From: Anarhynchus alexandrinus
Lineage: Eukaryota > Chordata > Aves > Charadriiformes > Charadriidae
Direction of reading: 5' to 3'
NCBI GenBank assembly: GCA_008711295.1
Contig: VUYV01000228.1
Coordinates: forward strand, 124,001-188,000
DNA: 64,000 nucleotides
This document shows positions 11,601-22,934 of the stretch, piece after piece. The notes below the pieces were generated by a model. The model was not told where the DNA came from, made no database searches, and was given only the letters and a program-made list of their open reading frames with translations. Numbering within the stretch: the stretch's first letter is position 1; each line of letters opens with the position of its first letter. A program made the translations under genes and the position numbers.

Positions 11601-13572
11601 AAACTACTTCCAGGACTTTGGATAACAACTTCTGTTGGTGGCCTGGCAGGAAAAGCTAGCCAGCAACCACACTTGAGGAGAGTGGTACTCAGAGAAGGAA
11701 CATGGACCAAATTATGCATCATCTTCCACCTGCTCTCCACTCTGAAGCTCCATGGGGATGGAAGAAAGTAAAAAAACTGCAGGTCCAACACACTTCCCAC
11801 AAGCTAGATGGGTACAGGGGATGCTGGCAAAGCTACAGCTGTGCTCACTTACTCCTGCTTTACCAAAGACTAATAGAAAGCTGTGACTGGAGAAAATGAG
11901 AAAGGACAACTCTCCTCCCATTTCAAGAAGGCCACATGTCCACCTCATCCTAGAGATCCTGAATGTGGTCTGTTTGAAGAGTGAACCATCTTTGTCGATT
12001 GATCACATCTCCGTTTTAACACCAGTCATGATTTTTGTAAAGATGAACACACGAGGTATGATTTGAATGGCACGTAATCTGTTATGACAGATACCTCAGA
12101 ACAAACCACAGATAACAGCCACCCTCAAAGGCAAACAAACCGTGTAAATCTGCTTAAGTTACATCTCTACTACATAATGCACCATTGCAAAAAATACCTG
12201 AGCTTCCCTCTCACAAACCGTCTCCAGAATTATGATCAGCTGAACAGCACAAGGCTAGTCTCTCCAAACCCCAAAGTATATAGCCATACTATTTTTAGTG
12301 CCAAGGCTCTAATGCAAAGATACAAAGATATTCCTGCTCATATCAAAGCCAGCGCACATATCTCAAGGTACTCCTTGTCCCTGTCTTGTGAGGTATAGGT
12401 ATCCTTTATCCATGAAGGAGATGGGGCATTTGGGTAAGTGTGCACATGGCTCCTCACTCATGTAGAAGTAAAAATCAGGACTCTGCAGAAATACTGGAAT
12501 AAGATCCTTTTTCCCCATGCTTGAATGCCCTCAGAGACTTCTTGCTGACACCCCCTATTACCTACTGAATGGCCAGTAGGATGGGATGTTTTCACCTGCT
12601 TAAGCAGTTTTATACAAATATCTGAGCTATTTGCTGTCTATTCCTGTTTCATCGTCTCTGCAGTCATTACAGTTGAGTGAGAGAAAACATACTCTCTAAT
12701 TCACAGTACCCTCTCCAGCTCCAACATCCATACATAGGATCCATTCCACCATAGTGGTCTTATGTACTGCCACATCAGCCATAGACACAAATGGTAGTTA
12801 TTGGTTGGGCAGCTAGATTATGAGCTGTTCATAAAGATTTACATTTACCAAGGAGCATAAAACTTTGCAGGCCTGTGAAACAATGACACACTGAACACAG
12901 ACATGGGAAATGAAGTCACTACAAAGCCAGTAAAGCTATAATGATGTTTGAAGAGAGAAAAGCAGATTTGATGTGGGAAATCAGACAGGAACAATTCTTG
13001 TCTTTGGAATGGTGAAACACCATCAGGCCATCAACACTTTCTCTATGGAGTGATCTGTCTGGGAATTTATTCTCCAAGGTGTTCCCAAGGAGATCACAGA
13101 ATTTACCAAGAGTTACTTAGGTTTGTTCATATGACTTAGTTTGTGCCCACAAAACCCTACCTCTCTCCTATTAGAAGTCTAGTGTCTGGCTACGGTACAG
13201 GTCTTCAAGCATACACAAGCAAACCCTTAGCATCAGTCTTCCAGCCTTAGTGAAATCCATCCTAGTCTTTGCAAAATAAATCCCAATCCACCACAATCAA
13301 AAGCTGTTGTCAGTTTACTCTGAGCCAAATAAGCTGGTAGAAGACATATGAACACTTACAGGCTTGTATTGATTGCTTGCGTGGGATCAAGAGCCTCACT
13401 GGGGAACAATCATAGATCACCACAACCATTAAGGGCAGAAACACAGTATTAGAGGTCTGAACCACAAAGAATCCAACCCCAAGCCCGTAGAAGTCAGCCA
13501 GATTTTTTCTAATGACTTCCATACACTGTGAAATTTGAAAGAATAAACCATTCTGATCCCTATTTTGCTAAC
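8691..13572. other. Unique sequence with a few chance ORFs and AT-rich patches
   Basis: No gene or transposon is recognised over about 4.9 kb. An AT-rich patch lies at 9020-9110. Two plus-strand open frames stand out by length. 9466-9924 is 152 codons and opens at GTG. 10443-10883 is 146 codons and opens at ATG. Neither has a recognisable domain, signal peptide or membrane pattern, so I do not call them genes. Confidence 0.5.
9077..9101. repeat. AT-only perfect inverted repeat (11-bp arms, 3-bp loop)
   Basis: Arms ATTATAATTAA and TTAATTATAAT are separated by ATA inside an AT-rich patch. It could extrude as a cruciform in supercoiled DNA. No associated gene or element is seen. Confidence 0.85.
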
Positions 13573-13647
13573 AGTTAGCTATAGCTAACTATGTAACAGC
13601 TATATAGTTAAATACAAATAGCTAACCCAGTAATAGCTATATAGCTA
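13573..13647. repeat. Cluster of short palindromes (TAGCTA motif)
   Basis: An 18-bp perfect palindrome (13573-13590, centred on TAGCTATAGCTA) and a 14-bp perfect palindrome (13634-13647, TAGCTATATAGCTA) lie about 45 bp apart, with further AGCTATATAG and TAGCTAAC words between them. This looks like a decayed simple repeat or a run of self-complementary copies. No function is evident. Confidence 0.8.
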
Positions 13648-13919
13648 CTACTTGAATCTATGTCAGCTGTTAGTTATACTCATAAACTCTGATATATTCT
13701 CTGTATAGGTGGACTTAAGTGATGAAACTTCTTCCTGTTTTTGGAACCAAAACCTGTACTTATTTTACCCAACAATGCTAACTTAGATTGTCTCAGTTGT
13801 GAACACTGTTGCATAAAATTCAGCAGCATGAAGGGATTTAGCACACAAAGGGCAGTGTTAAACAGCGATAAATTAAGTCAGATGGCAATATTTGTCAAAA
13901 GAACCAGGTTGTAGGTCAG
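13648..13919. other. Unique sequence, no gene seen
   Basis: About 270 bp with no recognised feature. Confidence 0.5.
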
Positions 13920-14110
13920 ATATCTTACAGCATTTTATTAATGAGCTGGAAGACAAGGGTCAACAACATGTTAGTTAAATTCACAGAAACACTGAATTTG
14001 GAAGTGTTATTACCATCCCTTCAGGAGTGCTATGAAACACAGACAGGAAAAAGAAATGCACGGTTCACTTTGAAAATACCACATTCCTGCATCTGAGAAA
14101 AAGATTCAGC
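13920..14110 (+). mobile_element. Possible ancient CR1 fragment
   Basis: The bases near 13930-14015 translate in one frame to HFINELEDKGQQHVS, a stop, and then IHRNTEFGSV. This resembles the CR1 reverse transcriptase stretch that begins F-I-N-D-L-E-D and runs to the K-F-A-D-D-T-K-L-G active-site block, with the active site lost. Similarity fades past about 14110. The call rests on this short protein-like match, so it is tentative. Confidence 0.45.
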
Positions 14111-14239
14111 TCCTCTGCTGAGGGAGGATATTTCCTTAAGGGCACATAATTAATTAGGAATAGTTTGTCTTCTTTACAAACTGAGCTTAGGTGGTGTTTG
14201 AACATAATTATTGTGCTTAATTTGCACCTTGAGAAACAT

Positions 14240-14327
14240 TTAGGGGATTTATGTCTTTGTTATTTGTTTGGTTTGGGTTGGGTTTTTTGTTTGTTTGGTT
14301 TTTATTTTGCTTTGTTTTGCTTTTAAA
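14240..14327. repeat. T/G-rich low-complexity tract
   Basis: A run of TTTG, GGTTTGGG and TTTTG words with almost no C or A on the plus strand. It forces Gln/Asn/Lys/Pro-rich reading on the minus strand, which explains the small open frame there. Confidence 0.85.
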
Positions 14328-17300
14328 GCTGTAACTAACCTTTCTTAAAACAGCCAAAAGCCAGATCACATTCCTTGTCAGAGGGAGAACAATCCAGAGC
14401 TCCGTGAATTCTGCCTTACACTGAAACAAAGAGCAGACACAACAAGGAAGAAGCAATTTGAAACTTTAAATTTTCAATTTTGTGTCCTTATAAACACTTA
14501 TCTTCCCTGTCATTTCTGTGGTAACTTCTATGACACCTCCTGCTTACTAAACAAAAAGTCAGAAATATCATAAGGCCTCTCTTTCACAAAAAATCTGAAA
14601 ATCAAGATCAGATGAGCTTTTGCCGTTCTGCTTCACAGGAGATTTCCATCTTCCCTGGACTCACCCTCAGAGACTGCATTTTGGTTTGACAGGTATACTG
14701 CCCTAGTGTGACTCCCTACCTGACACTGTCCCCTGGCACTTGGGGCTGTACGTCCTGTACTACTGTGGGTCACACATTCATGTAAGCTGAGTGGCTTGGC
14801 AGGGAACAAGCTATAGCAATCTTTGCTTGTGTTGTCAATACTTTGGGCCATTCTTTAAAGTATAAGCAAACTAAAAAGAGTCAAGTGACAGTGACCTTCT
14901 GTTGACTCTTGGAGTACCATCCTCCACTGGGACTGCTCTCCTGGAATTGTCTGGGGACTTGCTGCAGAGCAGATCTGGCAGTATGTCATCCAAAATGACA
15001 TCCCTCAAAGGTCTGGTGTCACATCAAAACACAGCAGAGCCATTATGGACACAATAGACCAGGGTAGCCTACTCCCATCTTTCATGAACTCTGAGGAGGT
15101 CAGCCCAGCATACATGGCTAATGGTAATCTTTGGCAGAAGACAAAGTGTTTGGTGAAGCCCTTTCCTTTGCCTTCTAAGACTGCTGCAAGTATTCTTAGA
15201 TAGACAGCCAGGACCGTGCTAGTCCCTTCCACCAGAGATTTGCTTTCAGTGTGTTCAGACCTGTTGTCCTGCAGGAGGATTCCTTATCTGTCTTTGCCAT
15301 GCTGCATCCTCCACAGGTCTCTTTGACGTTCAGCCATAGCTTCCTAAGAGCAGGGCATGGAAACAGACACTGTCTGTATGCCCTGCACAGCTCTTCCTCT
15401 CAGCAAGACCATTTTTGCTGCAGCAGCACCATTCTTTCACTCTGCCTTCACTACTTCTTCCACTCACTGCATCAAAAAAGGTTTTCTCCTCCCCCTTTGG
15501 CACTCAGACATGTTCTCCAGTCCTAGGGACAGCTTCACTCTGTTCTACAGGACTTTCCTAGTGCTCCTTATGCACATTTTCCTGATATCAAGCTCCTCCA
15601 CAACTTGGCCTGCCCTCCAGTGCCCTCATACAGATTGGTTCCCACCAGATAGGCTTTGCCTCCAAGCAGTATTCTTGAAGTCTCTATCAACCTCTTCCTT
15701 TCCAGCCTAGGGATCTCTTCTTGTACCCAGTCTCCTGCTTCTTCCAACTCCCTTCACTGCTCTGCTCTTCCAAGGTCTTTTTTCTGCAAGTCTCTCTCTG
15801 TTCCTTGTCCTCTTTTTGGCATTGAATAACTCCATCACTCATCCTGATCCCACCTTCCTTATGTCACTCCTGACTAGGCAAAAACCTCACTCTGGAGCTG
15901 CACATCCTGCATCAGAAATGTGGTGCTCAACAGCATGCATATATGTACCATATGAAACAAGTCACTTCAACTTGTGGGGATTGCCCATGCTGTGTATTAA
16001 CAATACACATGTATGTGCTAACAATAACCAAAATCATTGAGGCTCCACCTGGGAGAAACATGACTCAGTTGTCATCACGAACAGTACATGAATTATATTT
16101 ACAAACCAGCAGGTCAAACAGGGCCATGAGGTAGCCACAGATACATCTAGCATTTTAAGGAAAATTTCAGTATCTAGACCTAGACCCTAATAGTACTGAA
16201 TCAGCACTGCAATAACTCTGGAGAGCAAGTGCCCCAACACTGGACATCTACTAAAACAACATTTACAGAAGTTCCCATTGGCCACACTGAGAACCAGAAG
16301 ATACCTGGGCATAGGTTCACAGCTCTGTTGTACTAAACATTTTAGCTTGCTTGCAGTTCATGCGCATTCAGGTTTGTCAATCAGCAACAGGAGCAACCAT
16401 CTGCCTGCTCATCCAGCAGAGCAAATACCAAAAACATCGTCCACGGGTATGCATTCGGACAGGCAGGCAGGTAACTTTGTGCTTTGTACTTGGGAAATAA
16501 GAAGGTGACGTGGATATTGATTGAGTGAAACAGAGGAGCTAGATTCTGCCTTCTACTACCTCTGCACAGCCTCAAGGACTTTCTTTTATAGGCTCAACTT
16601 CTAACTATTCCCCAGCACAGTATATCCCCACGATATCAAAATGGTCATCCGGAAGCAGGGACAAACTGCCTTCACTCTTGTGTTGAAGTTGACAAGACAT
16701 AAGCCACCTCCAGCAGTTCAGAAACCATTTAGCCATATCAATACAGATTTATTAGCTGAAGAGGATGTCTTATTTCAAAGTCTAATGGCATACTGTTAAA
16801 CTGGGTGGAGTCAGTTTGTACCTCTTTGTCTAATGCCCCCAGCACACATATGAGGATATTTTCTCACCATGTGTTCAGTTATTACAGCCTCACAGCAGAC
16901 AAAGTATTTGCCTTCTCCTTCTGCTTTTGCTTTGCCTGGAAACAGACTCTTCAAAGATGAATACATAACCCAGCAGCCCAGCAGAAAACCTCCAGGCACC
17001 TCACAATTACAAGAAGAATTACAGAATTACATTTCTGCACTGCAAGGAAATTCTGTAACCCGTGGAAATAACTGCACTGTGGTGTAAAATAAAACCTCCC
17101 ATTTGGTTCAGTGCAGGTTCACCTGCAGCACAAAGGGATCTGACAGAAGAAACAAAGAGCACTGACAGGAAACAAGATCTGTAGGGCTCAGTTTGTTGAG
17201 CGTGATTTACAGAATGATCATCTAGAAGTCAAAGCAAGTTCAAATATCAGCTTTCTGGTACTGAAATGTTTGTCTTCACAAACTTTTGTAGTGTAACAGC

Positions 17301-20300
17301 CAGATTCCAACAGTCAGATTTTCCATATATATTTTATCTGCTAATTATAAATGAGTGCCTCCTATTTGCTCTAGACTAAGTTTATCAGAGTATTTTAATT
17401 TGAGAACTGGCAATGACATTTTATTTCCCCCAGTCATGCTCGCAGGCCAGTTATTAAAAATCTTAAAACTGTGAGCTGATGTATCACGGTTAGAACAGGA
17501 CTCCTGTTTCACCACAGAGGCCTGTAATCCACACATCCATATGTTTTTCTTCATACTGAACTGTGGCAGCAGCAGCAAAAAGCTCAGTTGCTGCTAAGAT
17601 CTCCTTGCAGCTGCTAAATGCAAGGGTGAAATTCAGAACAACCAAAGTTGTTCCAGTCCCTCCTTCCCCCTCTGTTTCAAGCACAATGAAGAAGTGCAAT
17701 CAATCAGAGGCTAAAGGCCCTTTCAGCCACACAGCTGCTATGCTGGAGACTATACATGAGCCAGAAGTCTAAAGGCATGCTGTCTAAGGTAAAGGGGGCT
17801 ATGTGGAAACAGGACAGCATTATCTGCTGTAGGTATGCAAACCAGGCATTTACAAGTCCAAGGCTGAGAGGGTAGAAAAGAGGCACTCCACACCAAGATG
17901 AAAGAGGTAGCAGCAGAATATATAGATGTTGGTGGACATTATTTTCATAAGCTAGTCCAGGAAGCAGACAGTTCTCCTAAACTACCTGTTACAACTACAC
18001 TAAGAATAGCTCAGCAAAATGGGCCTGACTGAAAAACACTGTTCATCCAGAACACAGACAAAAAGAAATTGTGCAGGCATCAGACATCTGAGGCAAAGCT
18101 CTCTGCAAAAAAACTGTGCTACAATCTCTCCCTTTCCTTCTATCAGTAGAGGATCCACTTGCAGAACTCTCTGCAGACAGAGATCTTACTTGGTCCCTTT
18201 GGAGAAATAAATTCACTGCTTGGAGGGGGTGAGCCAGCTTTCTTTTCTGAGAGCAAAAAACCTAAATGCAGTTTTTCATTATTCAGTTCAGCCCTAAGCT
18301 ATCTTCAGGCTCAGAACAGATTTCAGAAAAAAGGGCAGAGATCATCTCTTCCCCAGCTTTTGCTTATCTCCTCTTTTCTGTTCGAAACCATCTTTTCTCT
18401 GTTACCCAAAACAGGGCCCTATCATGTTCGAAGCTTTAGTACCCCTTGTGGTCTAGGTACAGAATTGTCATTTGCCATCAGCATTGTGTATTGAGTGACT
18501 TGCTCAGCAGCTCTTCATGGCTTTCGCCTTCCTGAGGAGACTGAGCCCTGCACACCCATCCCAAGTTGTCTACAATCATAATTTCCTGCTTCCTCTAAAT
18601 GTAGGATGAGGAACAGGTACATCAAGAGAAAGGGCTTGCCCAGGTCAGTGCTAAGTCCGAAGAAAGCATTTCAGTCCAAACTTCCAGCCCCGCTCTCAGC
18701 TACTGGATCCAAAGTGCTCTTATAACAGGTGCAAAGTGAATACAGAGTTCAATTAGTGCACATTAAATAGTTTAATACAGATGATCTCCCTTTCGATTCA
18801 AATGTACAGAGTTGTTCTGTGTTTTTTAAATTTTTATTTCCCATCAGTGTCTTAAAAACATTGAGAAATTTTCAACTGCCCTGTGTTCCTTATTTTTCAG
18901 TTCATCCAAAGCCTTTACTTTTGCAAACGTGTTTGCAATCAGGACCACTTCACAGTCACATTTCCACTTCAGTGTAATATCCACATCATTACTAAAACCA
19001 CATCTAGCTCCCCGAGAAACAGTACCATTTATTCCAGGAAAGGAAACAATCAGCTTAAGAGTATTATTAGTCCCACTGTATTTTCAGTCATAGTGGATTT
19101 ATGATTTATGATGGCTTCTTTAGAGTTTGGCGTGCTCTTTGTTCCACAGGTCAACCTGAAGTCGGCAAAAGAAAATCTGACTAAAGATGTAGAAAAGCAG
19201 AACTGTTCAATGGAATCTATATTTAAATCAAAATCAACTGGTTTTCCAGAACACTGAATTAAACAAAGGAAATATAATCTGACTCTTACCTCACCTTGTC
19301 TCCCTGCAATAAGTTTACCTTTTTTCCTTTCTCATTTGTTTCCTAAGAAGTAGCATTTCTAACGGACATTAGTGGGTCTGAAAGGGTGCTGGATGCAGAT
19401 ATCAAAATTAATTGAAGCAAGTCAAGCTACTAAAATTCTGATTAGGACTGGTCCCTGAATAATCAAACTTGAGTCATCCAAATAGGATAATCAGAACACT
19501 TTCCATTCATGCATAAGAAATGTCCTGTGTTCCAGGAGTGGTATCTCCCACAAGCTGTTATACCTGATCAGGGATAATTCTATTTTAGATGAAAAAACTT
19601 TTTGATAAGGTCACCCAAGCCATTCTGGGTGTACTGTCAGGCTTGAAATTTCTCCCAATATGCCCATGTTACAGGACTGCAGCTGTAAATATAAAAGATG
19701 AGTACCCAAAGAGGAAATAAGAATGACTCTGTAGCAAGATCACCCAACCAAACAATACTGATCTGCATGTTTGTGTCCAGAAGGTGGTAAAGATCTATTC
19801 TCCAGCATCAGATAAAGCATCATCCCTTAGCATTGTAATGTTTTCTGGGCTCTCACAAGTGAAATTTAAGCAAATTTTGGGAACACAAATCCTTTGACAG
19901 CATAGCATCTTGCCCTGACTGTGAATGGTCAGGGAGTCATATTTCAGAACTAATGATGCATCTGAAGGCTCGCTGTAGTTTCTTACTGGGATACACTTAC
20001 CCACTGCAGACAAATGCTGTTCTCCCCCAGGCATGCCCTGACCTGGAAGCTGCATCCATGTTCTCTATTCCAGTTCAGCCCCTTGAAGCTGTGGTACTCC
20101 CTTTCATCCCTTCTCCACTCAGAGTGCCCTGAGAGACAACACCTAGACCAGAAACGGAAACTTCCTCTCCACTCTTCACAGGCACAAGGCTTGATGAGGG
20201 CACAGGCAAAGTAGGGATGCTGAAGAAAGATGTAAACGTAGACAAACTTTTCAGGAAGAAAACGAGGAAGAGGAAAGGAAAATGGAGAAAATAATTAAAA

Positions 20301-20304
20301 GAAA
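14328..20304. other. Unique sequence, no gene seen; pyrimidine-rich part at 15240-15810
   Basis: About 6 kb with no recognised transposon or exon. Between about 15240 and 15810 the plus strand is strongly C+T biased (many TCTTCC, CTCCT and TTCC words), which keeps several frames open at once. This is a compositional bias, not evidence of coding. Confidence 0.5.
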
Positions 20305-20775
20305 AGGGCCAAAGGCAGCAGCAGAGACCTTGATGATCAGAGGGCTGGAGCACCTCTCCTATGAAGACAGGCTGAGAGAGTTGGAGTTGTTCAGTCTTGT
20401 GAAGAGAAAGCTCTGTGGAGACCTTATAGCGGCCTTGCAGTACCCAAAGGGGGCTATAGGAAAGATGGGGAGGGACTCTTCATCAGGAAGTGTAGCAATA
20501 GGATGATGGGTAACAATTTTAAACTGAAAGAGGGTAGATTTAGATTAGCTATTAGGAAGAAATTCTTTACTCTGAGGGTGGTGAGACACTGGAACAGGTT
20601 GCCCAGAGAAGTTGTGGATGCCCCATCCCTGGAGGTGTTCAAGGCCAGGTTGGTTGGGGCTTTGAGCAACCTGGTCTAGTGGAAGGTGTCCCTGCCTGTG
20701 GCGGGGGGTTGGAACTAGATGATCTTAAAGTTCCCTTCCAACTCTAACCATTCTATAAGTCTATGATTCTGTGTG
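20305..20775 (+). mobile_element. CR1 LINE 3' end, 5'-truncated
   Basis: The sequence runs from CAGAGGGCTGGAGCACC, through GACAGGCTGAGAGAGTTGG and TTTAGATTAGCTATTAGGAAG, to GGAACAGGTTGCCCAGAGAAG, AACCTGGTCTAGTGGAAGG and a terminal TCTATGATTCTGTG. This is the well-known 3' half-kilobase of avian CR1: the C-terminal tail of the ORF2 protein followed by the short 3' UTR and the octamer-like end. It is close to the wording I know as consensus, so it is one of the younger CR1 copies here. No complete protein is encoded and no target duplication is expected for CR1. Confidence 0.95.
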
Positions 20776-21857
20776 AGCTTTGGCACAAGAATAAGCACAA
20801 CAAGCACTTTATGGCAGTCACATAGCTCAAAGTGCTGTCTTTGAATGGGGGATGGAAAATGAAGTTAAGTCACTGCTTGCTTTAATTTATTTCTGTAGTA
20901 TGTCACTGAAATGTCAAGCTCTCTGGATCTTTTTCCATTCAAAATCATGGTTTTGTTACCAACAGTCAGTCTGAGTGAGCTAAGCACAGGATTTTTCAAT
21001 CACTCACTATAAAACACAAAGAACTATATAAAGGCACTTGAAAATAAATTATTGGGACAATTAGATTCACACTGCCACTTTTCATACTGACTTCTCAAAT
21101 CAACAAGCTAGCCTAGAGACCTGTGTTTCATCTCATCATTCAAAGGAGTTCAAATCAAATTAAGCTATCAAAAATTAAAGTGGGTTCTCTATATTAAAAT
21201 TATCAGTCAAGTGTTAAATTTTAGTGCTTGATTACAGTGTATGACCATTTCAGGTTGCTTAACTGATGCAATATAAAGTCACAGAACTGGTGAAATGCCA
21301 AGAATAACACATTATCTGAGAACAGGTTCCAGGCTCTTTATGCAAAATAGCTGTAACCAAGAGCTCCAGCTGTGGAACTGTCATTTGGTAGAGAGGTTTC
21401 CACAAGTCATACAGTAATTTGGATCAAATTTCTTTTTCAACAACAGATACGTACTAAAATTCCTTCAAATCCTACCAATTCTTCATCTGATTTAAACCAA
21501 AAGATTTGACGTCCTGTCTGATTTTCTCTGGTGTGCTTTTCCACTGATTTATTTATATATTACTACTCCTCGGGTCTTCAGATTGGCAGTTAAACAAATC
21601 AGACAGCCCCTGCTAATAACAAGATGGTCAGCTAACTAGGTGGTAAAGTGCAAATATCCAGCTTTTCCAGAGCATCTTACATACCACTTGTTCTCTGAAT
21701 TTACTGTTGATTTCATAAATGTAAAAGTATTTATTTTATTAACCAAGAGAGCAGATGTACAATTGTATCAACACTTGATTAACATTCAAAAATAAAGCTG
21801 GTCACTGTAGAGGTCTATTTTCTCCTTTCCAGCCCAATTTGTTTTTCACAGGTCTGC
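20776..21857. other. Unique sequence, no gene seen
   Basis: About 1.1 kb of AT-rich non-repetitive DNA ending just before the target-site copy CAGTG at 21858. Confidence 0.55.
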
Positions 21858-21862
21858 CAGTG
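21858..21862. repeat. Target-site duplication, left copy (CAGTG)
   Basis: The pentamer is identical to 22930-22934 and abuts the TG end of the LTR. Confidence 0.8.
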
Positions 21863-22929
21863 TGTGGTGGTGCAACTCCCTCCCGCCTCCTTCCAGGTCA
21901 CTTGGTGCTTGGTGTGATTTCCCTCCCAACCTGGGCCACATAATAATACAATGGAACAGAATGTAACATAATGGTCTAACATAAAAGAAAGAAAAGGTGG
22001 AGAGCAACGGACCAGAACACAATAGTGTGCCTGGTCCTCCTGGCCCCTACTGTTTGAAGATAATAACCATAACTGATCACTCCTGACAACATATGGATCG
22101 TGGCCACATCCGAGGGATATACCAGGACCCCAAGATCTAGCAAGTTCTAGGCTTGTGTAACTGGTGGAAGGTACTGGAATATTCCATTGTCTGAGCTGGG
22201 CCAGAGTGGAAAATTACCCAATGAAAGTCAATTATCTTGGATCCTATAAGTAGCAATTCTAGTAAAGTCCCTTTGAGCAATTCTGCATCACAGCAGGCTG
22301 TTGCCAGTACCTCCCCTGAGTTGGGACGCCGCTTGGGTCTAGAAGGCCTCAAGACCTCCTGACCCTCAATTATCACCCATTGAGGAATGCCGATGCATTG
22401 TGAGTATTCACTCTAACTCAAGAAAAAGGGAAATTTTAACTATAGACTAGTCTCTCTTTCATCCACCTCTTCACTTATTTGTTTATGATATACATATATG
22501 TTAGCTTTATGGATGTGGATGTTCTTCCATTTGTCTGTGCGCACGTAGAAGTTAAAAGGAATACCCACCGGCTCATTAGAGTCATGCGGTATTAAGGGAT
22601 CTTTGATCTCAACAGTTATAGACCTCTGTGTGTGTGTGTGCGCGCGTGCTCATATGCATTGCTCATGAGTATATGTATTAATGTGAGATCTATGGTTTTG
22701 CTCATATGTATAGGTATTGATTTGGGATACCTTATAGTAAGTCAGTGTGAATCTTCCCATCTGTGAATCTATAATTAAGTCAATTCTTTTGTTCACTCAC
22801 TTTGTAAACCTCTAAACTGGTTAATGAGTAAGTGCTGTTAAAATTCAATCTCTTGATCTACCTTAAATCAGTAATAAATTTTGAATAGCTGCTAAATCAT
22901 AACCATGTCAAATACTTCCATCAGCAACA
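21863..22929 (+). mobile_element. Complete solo LTR (1,067 bp) with 5-bp target duplication
   Basis: The element starts TGTGGTGGTGCAAC and ends CATCAGCAACA. It is bordered by identical pentamers CAGTG at 21858-21862 and 22930-22934, which fixes both ends. It has a TATA-like box (TATAAG, 22245-22250) and an AATAAA (22873-22878), giving plus-strand orientation, with an unusually long R region between them. A (TG)n/(CG)n run lies at 22625-22649 within it. The wording GGGATACCTTATAGTAAGTC is familiar to me from a long avian LTR family whose name I cannot give with certainty. The 5-bp duplication fits an ERVL-type integrase. No viral genes remain, and the small open frame at 22137-22376 minus is spurious. 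Confidence 0.85.
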
Positions 22930-22934
22930 CAGTG
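22930..22934. repeat. Target-site duplication, right copy (CAGTG)
   Basis: The pentamer is identical to 21858-21862 and abuts the CA end of the LTR. Confidence 0.8.
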
